From: JAYGED01 sp046582565
Lineage (GTDB): Bacteria; Pseudomonadota; Alphaproteobacteria; JAAXGF01
Assembly (NCBI GenBank): GCA_046582565.1
Contig: JAYGED010000240.1
Coordinates: forward strand, 1-24,058
Length of the DNA stretch: 24,058 nt
Reading direction: 5' to 3'
The notes under the pieces were generated by a model. It was not told the DNA's origin and made no database searches. It saw only the letters and a list, made by a program, of their open reading frames with translations. Shown one piece after another: positions 1 to 7,472 of the stretch (position 1 is the first letter of the stretch; every line of letters begins with the position of its first letter). Both the position numbers and the translations under genes were made by a program.

Positions 1-291
1 GACACGTACCGACGATGAGTCGATCATCTGCACATCACCGTCGTAAGCCTCTGTGATCGCGTCCATAAGCCGGTCCCACACGCCCGCCTTGCGCCACCGG
101 TTGAAGCGATTGTAGCAGGTCGTGCGCGGGCCATAGCGCTCCGGGAGATCACGCCACGGCGCACCCGAGCGAAGAACCCAGAAAATACCGTTCAACACCC
201 GCCGGTCGTCAACCCGCGGTACACCACGGGGTTTGTTCGGCAAAAGCGGCTGGATGACAGACCACTCAAAGTCGCTAAGATCGTAACGCAT
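1..291 (-). CDS. IS5-family transposase, N-terminal 97 residues (partial)
   Basis: Reading leftward from the ATG at 291, the frame is open to the window edge. It encodes a protein starting MRYDLSDFEWSVIQPLLP, with a helix-turn-helix DUF4096-type N-terminus: the motifs LNGIFWVLRSGAPWRDLPE and the stretch around TTCYNRFNRWRKAGVW are typical of IS5-family OrfA or full-length transposases. At the left edge the text reads QMIDSSSVRV; the Asp in this motif corresponds to the first acidic residue of the DDE catalytic triad in this family. The rest of the catalytic domain is outside the window, so it cannot be said whether the element is intact or uses the two-ORF frameshift arrangement common in the IS427 group. 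Confidence 0.9.
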   Translation of the reverse strand, partial: MRYDLSDFEWSVIQPLLPNKPRGVPRVDDRRVLNGIFWVLRSGAPWRDLPERYGPRTTCYNRFNRWRKAGVWDRLMDAITEAYDGDVQMIDSSSVRV

Positions 292-365
292 GATCAAACT
301 CCCACTGTTTGGAAACTTGAATCACAACACCCCATGATCGCGCAACTCTTTTATGGGTTCACGGC
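1..365 (-). mobile_element. IS5-family (IS427-like) insertion sequence, truncated by window edge
   Basis: The segment holds the 5' part of an IS5-type transposase on the minus strand plus about 75 bases of noncoding terminal sequence (292-365). The likely outer end lies next to CTAG at 366-369; CTAG is a preferred target of the IS427 group of the IS5 family. The other end of the element is outside the window, so the inverted repeats cannot be compared and the exact boundary is an inference. Confidence 0.7.
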
Positions 366-839
366 CTAGTTGGTGCCGAGAACGAGCGCCATACGGGTCG
401 AGGTTTCGATGTCCATCTCCAGCTGGGTGAAGTCAGCGTTGACCTCACCGCTGAACGGTATTTTGATAGGGATCATGGGCACATACTTATAGGTGCCGGT
501 AACAGTAACAAAAAATCGATTTTCGCCAAGTACTTCAAAGGTTACGGCAACGACGATGCGTGTCACATCGAGCCCCGGCGCATTGTCCTCTACGACTTGG
601 GTAATATCGTTAGTGCTGGCGTTGAGATTGACCATGGTATAGCGCGCCGCTTCTTCGACGGCGAATTCCATGGTGTTCTTTGTCCAGAAGACCCGGCCGA
701 ACTCGAAAATGCCGTAGACCAGGAAGAGAAAGATCGGCAAGCCCAGGGCAAACTCGATCGCTACGGAGCCCCGGCGAGCCCGTATGAAGCGCATCAAAAC
801 ACCGCCACGAGCTCGTCTGCTGAGATTTGAGTTTCGCAT
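366..839 (-). CDS. TadE-like minor pilin / Flp pilus assembly protein
   Basis: Protein of about 157 residues with an Arg-rich leader (RARRGSVAIEF) followed by one hydrophobic segment (ALGLPIFLFLVYGIFEFGRVFW). The G-S-V-A-I-E-F junction is the class III prepilin-peptidase-like site of TadE/TadF pseudopilins, and the downstream region is a short periplasmic domain. It is the last gene of a minus-strand Tad cluster. A GTG at 845 would give a 4-base overlap with the stop of the upstream gene; the ATG at 839 is two codons in and is used here, but both are plausible. The stop codon TAG lies inside the CTAG site where the IS5-type element begins, so the native C-terminus may have been altered by the insertion. 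Family assignment is firm; the exact role (TadE or TadF) is not. Confidence 0.85.
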   Translation of the reverse strand: MRNSNLSRRARGGVLMRFIRARRGSVAIEFALGLPIFLFLVYGIFEFGRVFWTKNTMEFAVEEAARYTMVNLNASTNDITQVVEDNAPGLDVTRIVVAVTFEVLGENRFFVTVTGTYKYVPMIPIKIPFSGEVNADFTQLEMDIETSTRMALVLGTN

Positions 840-841
840 GG

Positions 842-1360
842 TCACGGCACCCGCAAGCTGGTGACGCCCTTAAGCACAACGGGGTCGGGAATTCCGGGAT
901 AGGGAAATATGGGCGTGAAGGTGTTTGACACGGTGACCCGCACGGACAGAGCAGGGAATTCACCGCCGGTACAGGACCCACCGCAACCGGTTGTGCCGGA
1001 AACCGCCGTTTCACTGCCGTCTGAACAGCTGCAAAATGTCTCCGTAGTGATAGTGGCCCCGGTAGCCAGATCCGTTGAAGAGGCCCGAACAGCGACAGCA
1101 ATAGACACTGGGTCCTGGGAATTGCCGGGGCTTTGAACGGCATATTGGGCGCCGGCGCGCGATGCGCTTTGTATCTGCATCTTCTCATAGATGTACGAGC
1201 CAAGATCGACGGAGCCGAGCAGAATTGCCGCCAGCACGGGCGCCAGCAGGGCGAGTTCTATGGCGACCGAGCCACGCGCGCAATCGCGAAACGCCGCCGC
1301 CAATCGCGGAATGACCCGGAAACGGCCCGCCTTCCCCGGCTTCGATCCGCTGATATTCAT
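842..1360 (-). CDS. TadE-like minor pilin / Flp pilus assembly protein
   Basis: Protein of about 172 residues. The motif CARGSVAIELALLAPVLAAILLGSVDLG is the classical TadE/TadG N-terminal motif: prepilin-peptidase-like cleavage site followed by a hydrophobic helix. The C-terminal part has a Cys-rich stretch (FCSCSDGSETAVSGTTGCGG) that could form disulfides in the periplasm. Starts further upstream are possible (1405, 1381), but the ATG at 1360 has a GAGG about 9 bases before it and lies 25 bases after the stop of the TadG-like gene, so it is preferred. It is transcribed with the neighbouring Tad genes. These proteins act in assembly of Flp adhesive pili at the inner membrane and periplasm; a specific function for this paralogue cannot be read from sequence. 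Confidence 0.85.
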   Translation of the reverse strand: MNISGSKPGKAGRFRVIPRLAAAFRDCARGSVAIELALLAPVLAAILLGSVDLGSYIYEKMQIQSASRAGAQYAVQSPGNSQDPVSIAVAVRASSTDLATGATITTETFCSCSDGSETAVSGTTGCGGSCTGGEFPALSVRVTVSNTFTPIFPYPGIPDPVVLKGVTSLRVP

Positions 1361-1385
1361 CCCTTCTGTCCTCATTTCCATATGC

Positions 1386-2838
1386 TCACTCACCAAGCGA
1401 CGCAACGAGTTTCCCGATGATGGGGGTGTCTTCGGCGGAGGGACAATTGGTTTGCAGTCCGGTATCGCCAGTGATGGTCACCTGCTTGGCGATCAGACGG
1501 GTGCAGCCACTGCCGGCCTCGCTGCCGCCTTGGAATGTGGTCTCCTGCGACGGCGTATAGATATAGCCTTCGAGGTCCAATTCCGCACCGCCAGAGAAGA
1601 CATTTCTGTGCGTCGGACCCGAGTCGACGTTGCGATCCTGGTAGAACAGCACACCGGCATAGCCCGGAGCATCATCCGGAGCCTCGACTGGTGCGGTTAG
1701 CTGTATATCGGCGCTGCCGTTGACCTCGAAATTGCCGATCTTGCTGTCGGCGCCGGAGCTGGTGAGAATGATGGTCACGCCGTCGCCTGTGACCGAGGCA
1801 TTGGCAGCTATATCGAAGTCGCCCTGGTCGATTATATAGACCCCTGGGGCCAAATCGATGGTTTGGCCCGCCGCAACACTGAAGCCGCCGCATATGACCA
1901 TGATGCCCCCATAATCCGAGGCGTCCAGGTCGCTGGAAGCCTTATAGCCGCCGCTATTGCCGCTGCCGAATGTACCTCTGTCACAACCGACATCGATATC
2001 CTCGTCGAAATCCGGATCAAGGGGATCAGTGGGAGGGTTAAGGTAGCCTGTTCCGTCGAATGCCGGTACGGCGAGGTTTTCAAGAGGGTCATCCAAGGGA
2101 CCCGCCGCGCACGGGCGGTGATTCACTATTGAGCGTGCCGCCGCAGCCGCCTGAATCACCGACGGTACCGACGGTCGAAATGGAGGTTGTGGTAAGGGTC
2201 GCATTGCCGCCGACGCACAGAGCGTTGCCGGTCGTGGGATCGGAATTCACCGCAACACCGCAATTGAGTGTCGCCGTGCCGTTGCCGCTGACCTGGACCG
2301 CATTGGCTGTAGTCGGATCAAGGCCGAGAATGCAGAAATCACCCGAGATCGCCGTGTTGGCCACTGAGCGCGCCGTGGTGTTGAACTGTTGATTCGACGC
2401 GCCGATCAGATTGAAGAACGCCGTGGTGAAGAACAGCGGCATCTGGCGGGTGATGATAATTTCGACGGAACCCTCGTTGCCCGTGTTGGGCCCGGAGGTC
2501 GGCGGATTGTTGATGGTGATGAAGTCCGTCGCCGGGTCGTAATTATTGCGCGTGGCGTCGGCTGTCACCACTGCGACTATGATCGCCGCGTTCGATCCGT
2601 TGGCGACTTCGCCCCCGCCCGCCAGGGCAGCAGCGTCGGTGGTGTCCTGCAGGGCGCGTTTTTCGGCATACCAAATGCCGACATCGACGGTGAGACCCAT
2701 CATGCCGATAACCATGGGGATAAGCAGGGCGACGAGGATCGCCATGACGCCGCCGGTGTCGCGGCAAAAGCGGCCCACGAGCCGGGAGGCGCATGGTGCG
2801 GCTTGCCGTTCAATCGCTGTGGGTTTCTTGGCAATCAT
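1386..2838 (-). pseudogene. TadG-like Flp pilus assembly protein, split by a +1 frameshift
   Basis: Two minus-strand reading frames together make one TadG-like protein. The N-terminal part starts best at the ATG at 2838 (GGAT about 8 bases upstream) and carries the Tad_N motif: CRDTGGVMAILVALLIPMVIGMMGLTVDVGIWYAEKRALQDTTDAAALAGG, i.e. a membrane helix followed by the D-A-A-A-L-A signature. It stops at 2089. The C-terminal part continues in the next frame to 1386 and has a beta-helix-like region (APGVYIIDQGDFDIAANASVTGDGVTI) usual in alphaproteobacterial TadG-like proteins. Removing one base in the ccc run at 2101-2103 joins SPPVRGG to PLDDPLENL in one frame, giving about 480 residues, the normal family size. 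This is either a real inactivating mutation or a sequencing error; the coding quality on both sides is good. Confidence 0.8.
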
Positions 2839-3099
2839 ATATTTATCCAAATTTATTGCGCTGCTGACCTCGTTCCCACGGTTCAAATCGACAATAGCAA
2901 TTATAGTCTCCTTAATCGGTTCTAACCATGGCGTATTCAACTCACTATGCATCGTGGATATCGAATTGTAAGTGACCACGATCACAACTGCCGCCCTCGA
3001 TAATTCCCCCGATTTCACGTCCAGGGCTTGCCTTCGGCTCGATTTGCGCCAACATTCACCAGTAACGATGATGAAGCCCTAGACCGAAGGCGTCGATAG
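2839..3099. other. Divergent intergenic region between tad remnant and nfu gene
   Basis: About 260 bases between the TadG-like start and the Nfu start, relatively AT-rich in 2830-2960. An open frame extends upstream of 2838 to 3018 on the minus strand, but its sequence does not resemble TadG N-termini and is taken as noncoding. Divergent promoters for both directions must lie here; I could not pick convincing -35/-10 pairs. Confidence 0.5.
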
Positions 3100-3954
3100 A
3101 TGTTCATTCAGACCGAAGATACCGGCAATCCACAAATCGTGAAATTCCTTCCTGGCCGCGGCATTACGGGTTCGCGAAACCTTCATTTCGCCGATGCCGA
3201 ACAGGCGGCCGAGGTCTCTCCCCTGGCCTGCCGGCTGTTCTCGGTCGACGGGGTGGGCGCGGTTTCCCTGGGCGCTGAGTCAATTTCCATCACCAAGGAC
3301 GACGCCGCCGATTGGGCCGAGCTGCGGCCCTCGCTGCTGCGCGCCATCATGGAGCATTTCACGGCGGATGAGCCGGTTCTCACGCCCGACGCGCTCGATG
3401 ATGATGGCGAGGATGAAGCTGGCCAGGAAATTGCCGACAAAATTCGCGAGCTGATCGACACCCGCATCCAGCCGGCGGTGGCCCAAAACGGCGGCGTGAT
3501 CGAGTTTCGCGGCTTTGAGGATGGCATCGCCCTGCTCGACATCCAGGGGCCGGCCGTGGCCATGCTGTCGGGCATCGAGAACATGCTGCGGCACTATGTC
3601 CCTGAGATCACGGCGGTGCAATCCTTCGAAGAATACGAACGGCTGCAAAAGCCCGAGATGAACACCCCCGAGGCGCTGGCCATCCGCGAGCTTCTCGCCA
3701 CCCAGATAAACCCCTCGGTCGCCGAACACGGCGGCCATATCGCCTTGATCGACGTGAAGCCGGAAACGGTCTACATCCGTCTCGAAGGTGGCTGTCAGGG
3801 CTGCGGCATGGCCGATGTAACCCTCAAGAACGGCATCGAGACCGCCATCAAGCAGGCCGTTCCGGCGATCACCGCCGTGCTCGATGTCACCGACCATGCC
3901 GGCGGCGACAATCCCTATTATTCACCGGGCAAGGGCGGCGCCAGCCCGCTCTGA
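3100..3954 (+). CDS. Nfu-type Fe-S scaffold protein with Nfu_N and two NifU C-terminal domains
   Basis: 284 residues. Residues 1-88 are an Nfu_N domain (MFIQTEDTGNPQIVKFLPGR, typical of alphaproteobacterial and mitochondrial Nfu). Residues about 108-172 match the NifU C-terminal domain (IRELIDTRIQPAVAQNGGVIEFRGF ... GIENMLRHYVPEI), but the expected CxxC segment is replaced by a shorter GPAVAMLSG (150-158). Residues about 193-262 are a second NifU domain with an intact CQGC (Cys232, Cys235) followed by GMADVTLKNGIE, resembling the NfuA subclass. Single-domain Nfu proteins are usually about 185 residues, so this one has an extra domain. Nfu proteins carry and deliver [4Fe-4S] clusters to apo-enzymes in the cytoplasm; cluster binding here should rest on the second domain. 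AAGG at 3087-3090 is a plausible ribosome binding site. It is followed 22 bases later by an ATP-grasp gene. Confidence 0.9.
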   Translation: MFIQTEDTGNPQIVKFLPGRGITGSRNLHFADAEQAAEVSPLACRLFSVDGVGAVSLGAESISITKDDAADWAELRPSLLRAIMEHFTADEPVLTPDALDDDGEDEAGQEIADKIRELIDTRIQPAVAQNGGVIEFRGFEDGIALLDIQGPAVAMLSGIENMLRHYVPEITAVQSFEEYERLQKPEMNTPEALAIRELLATQINPSVAEHGGHIALIDVKPETVYIRLEGGCQGCGMADVTLKNGIETAIKQAVPAITAVLDVTDHAGGDNPYYSPGKGGASPL

Positions 3955-3976
3955 GACCCGCGCTCCAGCCCATACT

Positions 3977-5251
3977 ATGGCGCGACTGCTTCTGCTGATC
4001 CCGACCACGTCGTATCGGGTCGGCGATTTCATGGCCGCCGCCCAGGGGCTTGATATCGAGGGCCTCGATGTGGATCTGGTGATCGGGTCGAACCAACCTC
4101 CGGTACTGGCGCAATTCGCCGGCCAGCGCGGCCTGGCTCTCGATTTCACCGATATTGCCAAGGGCTGCCGGCAGATCGAAGCCTATGCGGCCGATTACCC
4201 CCTGACGGCGATCCTCGGCGTCGATGACGAGACCCTGCTGCTCGCGGCGACGGCGAGCGCGGCCCTGGGTCTGACCCATAATTCCCCCGAATCCGTGATT
4301 GCCACGCGCAATAAATACCGGTTTCGCGGCGCCCTCGCCAATGCCGGGCCACCGGCGCCCGAATTCCGCCTGGTCAACCTCGATCACGACGATGCGGCCC
4401 AGGCGGCGCGCGCCGCGTCCTACCCTTGCGTGCTCAAGCCCCTGGCCCTGTCGGCGAGCCGGGGCGTCATACGCGCCGATGATGAAGCCGAGTTCATCGC
4501 CGCCCATGGCCGCATCGCCGCCATCCTCGAGGCGCCCGAAGTGGCGGACGTCCAGGGCGAAGCGGCGCGGCAAATTCTCGTCGAGAGCTATATTCCCGGC
4601 GGTGAGGTCGCCCTCGAAGGACTGCTCCATGACGGTGAGCTTGAAATCCTCGCCCTGTTCGACAAGCCCGAGCCGCTGGTGGGTCCCTATTTCGAGGAGA
4701 CCCTCTTCGTCACCCCGTCGCGCCTGCCCGCCACCGTGCGGCACGACATCGCCCAGGCCGCCCGCCAGGCCGTCGCCGCCCTGGGGCTGCGTCATGGTCC
4801 GGTCCACGCGGAATTCCGCGTCAACGAAAAGGGGGTCTGGCCGCTGGAAATGGCGGCGCGCTCGATCGGCGGCCTCTGCGCCCGAAGCTTAAATTTCGGC
4901 CCCGGCCCGAGTGGAAGTTCAAGACTCGGTCTTGAGGCGCTGCTCCTGCGCCATGCCCTGGGCCTGCCGATATTCATCAGCAAACAGGAACAGCGGCCCT
5001 CCGGGGTGATGATGATCCCCACGCCGGAGAGCGGAATCCTGCGCGAAGTGCGCGGTCTGGAAGAGGCCCGCGCCGTGGCCGGCATCGAGGATATCACCAT
5101 CAGCATTGTAGCCGGCCAGCCGGTAGCGCCGCCGCCCGAGGGCTACCGTTATCTCGGCTTTATCTTCGCCCAGGGCGACAGCCCGGACGCGGTCGAAGCG
5201 GCTCTGCGCAGCGCCCACGCCAAGCTGGAAATCGTCATTGATAAAAATTAA
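3977..5251 (+). CDS. ATP-grasp domain protein (carboxylate-amine ligase type)
   Basis: 424 residues from the ATG at 3977; an upstream in-frame start at 3884 would overlap the nfu gene and adds non-homologous sequence. N-terminal pre-ATP-grasp region (MARLLLLIPTTSYRVGDFMAAA), then the ATP-grasp fold: NKYRFRGALANAGPPAPEF, the nucleotide-binding Lys in YPCVLKPLALSASRGVIRADD, the adenine-loop region QILVESYIPGGEVALEG, and the metal-binding segment HAEFRVNEKGVWPLEMAARSIGG. The C-terminal section resembles the L-amino-acid ligase/BacD-like group, which joins a carboxylate to an amine via an acylphosphate. The substrate cannot be read from sequence. Likely co-transcribed with nfu (22-base gap), but a functional link to Fe-S assembly is only suggested by position. 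The C-terminus ends in an AT-rich patch shared with the convergent gene. Confidence 0.85.
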   Translation: MARLLLLIPTTSYRVGDFMAAAQGLDIEGLDVDLVIGSNQPPVLAQFAGQRGLALDFTDIAKGCRQIEAYAADYPLTAILGVDDETLLLAATASAALGLTHNSPESVIATRNKYRFRGALANAGPPAPEFRLVNLDHDDAAQAARAASYPCVLKPLALSASRGVIRADDEAEFIAAHGRIAAILEAPEVADVQGEAARQILVESYIPGGEVALEGLLHDGELEILALFDKPEPLVGPYFEETLFVTPSRLPATVRHDIAQAARQAVAALGLRHGPVHAEFRVNEKGVWPLEMAARSIGGLCARSLNFGPGPSGSSRLGLEALLLRHALGLPIFISKQEQRPSGVMMIPTPESGILREVRGLEEARAVAGIEDITISIVAGQPVAPPPEGYRYLGFIFAQGDSPDAVEAALRSAHAKLEIVIDKN

Positions 5252-5281
5252 AATAATACTTTAAATTTTTCTTTTAAATAA

Positions 5282-6201
5282 CTAATTTAATTTATTAATA
5301 TTCTCTGGCATACGGTCTTTTATGGTACGGATATGGTCGGGGCCGAGGCCGCAGCAGCCGCCGATGATCTGCACCCCCTTCTCTACCCAAGCCGCCATGG
5401 TTGCGGCGAAATCGTCGGGCGAGGCGACGTCGCCGAAGTTCCAAATCGGCATGGTGAATTTCTCGCCCGATTCAGGGTAGGCCATGGCCGGTCCCGACCA
5501 GTTTTCCATCAAGACATCGAGCGCCGGGCCGGTATCGGCGATCGTGCTGTGCATCACCCCCGCCGCCGAGCCGCCGACCGCCATGACCTTCGACAGCACA
5601 TGATCGAAGCGCGTGTCGGCGGCGCTTTTGGAATACATCAACACGGTCTCGCCATCGTCGGCGAGGCGGCAACTGAAGCCGACCCAGACCGGCAGCCCCG
5701 TCGCCACCGCCGCCTCCAGGGCGTAACAGGCATGCTTCGACGTCCATCATCATTTCCATGAGCAAAAGATCGACGCCGGCGTCAGCCAGACAGTCCGCCT
5801 GCTCCCGATAGTTGGCCTTGGCTGCCTCGGGCGTCGGTATCTTTGATTGATCGAGACCGCCGTTGAAACAGGAAATGGAGCCGGCGATCCATACCGGCCG
5901 CTCGGCCGCCGCGTCCCGCGCCTCGCGCGCCAGAGCCACGGCCTGGTTGTTGATGGCGATGACCTCATCGCCGAGACCGGCAGGCTCGAGCACATGGCGG
6001 GCCGAGGAAAAACTATTGGTGGTGATCACGTCGGCGCCGGCGCGGATATAATCCTCATGCAGGCCGCGCAACAGCTCAGGACTGGTCTTGGTCGCCACGG
6101 CGCACCAGGCCATGCCGTCCATGGCGGCGCCGCGCCGTTGCAGCTCGGTGCCGATGGCGCCGTCGAGAATCGGCGGCGAGCCGATCCTGTAGCCTATCCA
6201 T
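5282..6201 (-). pseudogene. Homocysteine S-methyltransferase family protein, frameshifted
   Basis: The family hallmarks are all encoded: PILDGAIGTELQRRG at the N-terminus, VITTNSFSSAR, the first zinc-ligand region WVGFSCRL, and the C-terminal GGCCGLGPDHI with the paired zinc cysteines. They lie in different frames. The middle part is read in one frame to DVEA (about 5735); the C-terminal part needs HACYALEAAVATGLPVWVGFSC in the next frame, so one extra base sits at or near 5735. The only start with a good ribosome binding site (AGAGGTG, ATG at 6201) gives MDRLQDRLAA and is also one base out of frame with PILDG, suggesting a second extra base between about 6164 and 6180. Repaired, the protein would have about 305 residues, normal for B12-independent homocysteine (or similar thiol) methyltransferases. 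Whether the indels are biological or sequencing errors is open. Confidence 0.8.
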
Positions 6202-6256
6202 GTGGCACCTCTGCTATTAGATTTTAACAAGCGATGATCATGCGGGAGAAAATACG

Positions 6257-7471
6257 ATGAAACAATATCTCCGAGACCAGGTCGATTGGCCGCAGGCGTT
6301 CCCACCCGAAGAATATACCGATCGCCGCGCTAAGGTTCGCCGCGCCCTGGCGTCGAACGATCTCGACGGCATCTACATCACCCAGCCTGCCGATATCACC
6401 TATCTCACCGGCTATGACCTGATCTGGTACCATTCTCGCAACCTCACCGGGCTGTTGCTGCGCGCTGATTCCGACGACCGCTTGTTCTTCGACGGATGGC
6501 CCCACACCACCATGGTCTCGACGACGCCGGAGATTACCGATGTCGTGATATTTGAGCGCGGTCCGGTCGAAGACATCATCGCCCTGATCACTGACCGGAT
6601 CGCGGCTATGGGGCTGGCCGGCAGCCGGCTGGCAACCCAGCGCTGGAGCTATGCGCCCCATGCGGACGTTATGGACAGCCTGATCGAAAGCCTGCGCGAA
6701 GCCGGTGCGACCGTCACCGACGCTTCATTCCTGATTGAAGAAGTCCGGCTGATCAAGTCGCCGCTTGAGATCGCGGTCATGCGCCAATGCGCCACCATCG
6801 CCGATCAGGCCATGGCCGCGGCGCGCGACGCCATCCGGCCGGGCATCCTGGAGACCGAGATCGAGGGCATCCTCGTCGGCGCCATGATGGCCGCCGGCGG
6901 CGGCTACCCCGCCCTCCGCTCGATGATCGGCTCGGGGCCGCGCAGCGGCACCCACCACTCCCCGGCGCAGATGCGCAGCGTCAAGCCGGGCGATCTGGTG
7001 TTTATCGATTTCTGCGCCAGCCTGCACCGCTATCACGTCAACCTCAACCGCACCTATTCGCTTGGGCCGCCCGACCCGCGCTGGTCTGACCTGATGGACA
7101 AATCGGCGGGCTGCATCGACGCCGTCATGGCGGGAATTGCGCCCGGAGACAGCCTCTACAAGGTCCACGCCATCGCCAACGACTACATCGATGAGAGCGG
7201 CCTCAGATCCTATTGTTGGTACAATGGCGGCTATACCCTGGGCATCGCCGTGCCGCCGGATTGGGTCGGCGTCCACCGCACTCACCCGACCCCCGGCGGC
7301 CCCGGCGACCGGACCCTGGAGCCCGGTATTGTGTTCAATCTCGAAAATCAGTTCGATGTCTGGGAAGACTGGCCGGGCGGCAGCGGAGCGGCCTATATCG
7401 AAAGCTTTCTGATGACCGAAGACGGCCTCGAGCTGCTCTCCGAACTGCCGCGCAATCTGGTCGTGGTGTGA
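6257..7471 (+). CDS. M24-family metallopeptidase-like hydrolase (creatinase/ectoine hydrolase-like)
   Basis: 404 residues with a creatinase-type N-terminal domain (RRAKVRRALASNDLDGIYITQPADITYLTGYD) and a pita-bread C-terminal domain (VRLIKSPLEIAVMRQCATIADQAM...). M24 enzymes use five metal ligands D-D-H-E-E. Here the first Asp (Asp251 in VFIDF) and both glutamates (Glu363 in FNLENQF, Glu382 in YIESF) are present, but the second Asp is Asn262 (NLNRTY instead of DxTRT) and the His position in the GHGIG-type motif reads GGYTLGI with Tyr326. The G-Y-x-x-G-I-x-x-P-P-D-W motif recalls DoeA-type ectoine hydrolases and related non-prolidase members, in which the canonical ligands are also changed. 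It is probably a cytoplasmic amidohydrolase on a small substrate rather than a dipeptidase. Divergent from the methyltransferase remnant; ends 1 base before the convergent STAS gene. Confidence 0.85.
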   Translation: MKQYLRDQVDWPQAFPPEEYTDRRAKVRRALASNDLDGIYITQPADITYLTGYDLIWYHSRNLTGLLLRADSDDRLFFDGWPHTTMVSTTPEITDVVIFERGPVEDIIALITDRIAAMGLAGSRLATQRWSYAPHADVMDSLIESLREAGATVTDASFLIEEVRLIKSPLEIAVMRQCATIADQAMAAARDAIRPGILETEIEGILVGAMMAAGGGYPALRSMIGSGPRSGTHHSPAQMRSVKPGDLVFIDFCASLHRYHVNLNRTYSLGPPDPRWSDLMDKSAGCIDAVMAGIAPGDSLYKVHAIANDYIDESGLRSYCWYNGGYTLGIAVPPDWVGVHRTHPTPGGPGDRTLEPGIVFNLENQFDVWEDWPGGSGAAYIESFLMTEDGLELLSELPRNLVVV

Positions 7472-7472
7472 T

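Noticed and set aside
2839..3018. N-terminal extension of the TadG-like frame to 3018
   Set aside because: The added residues do not resemble TadG N-termini and an ATG at 2838 with a GGAT upstream fits better.
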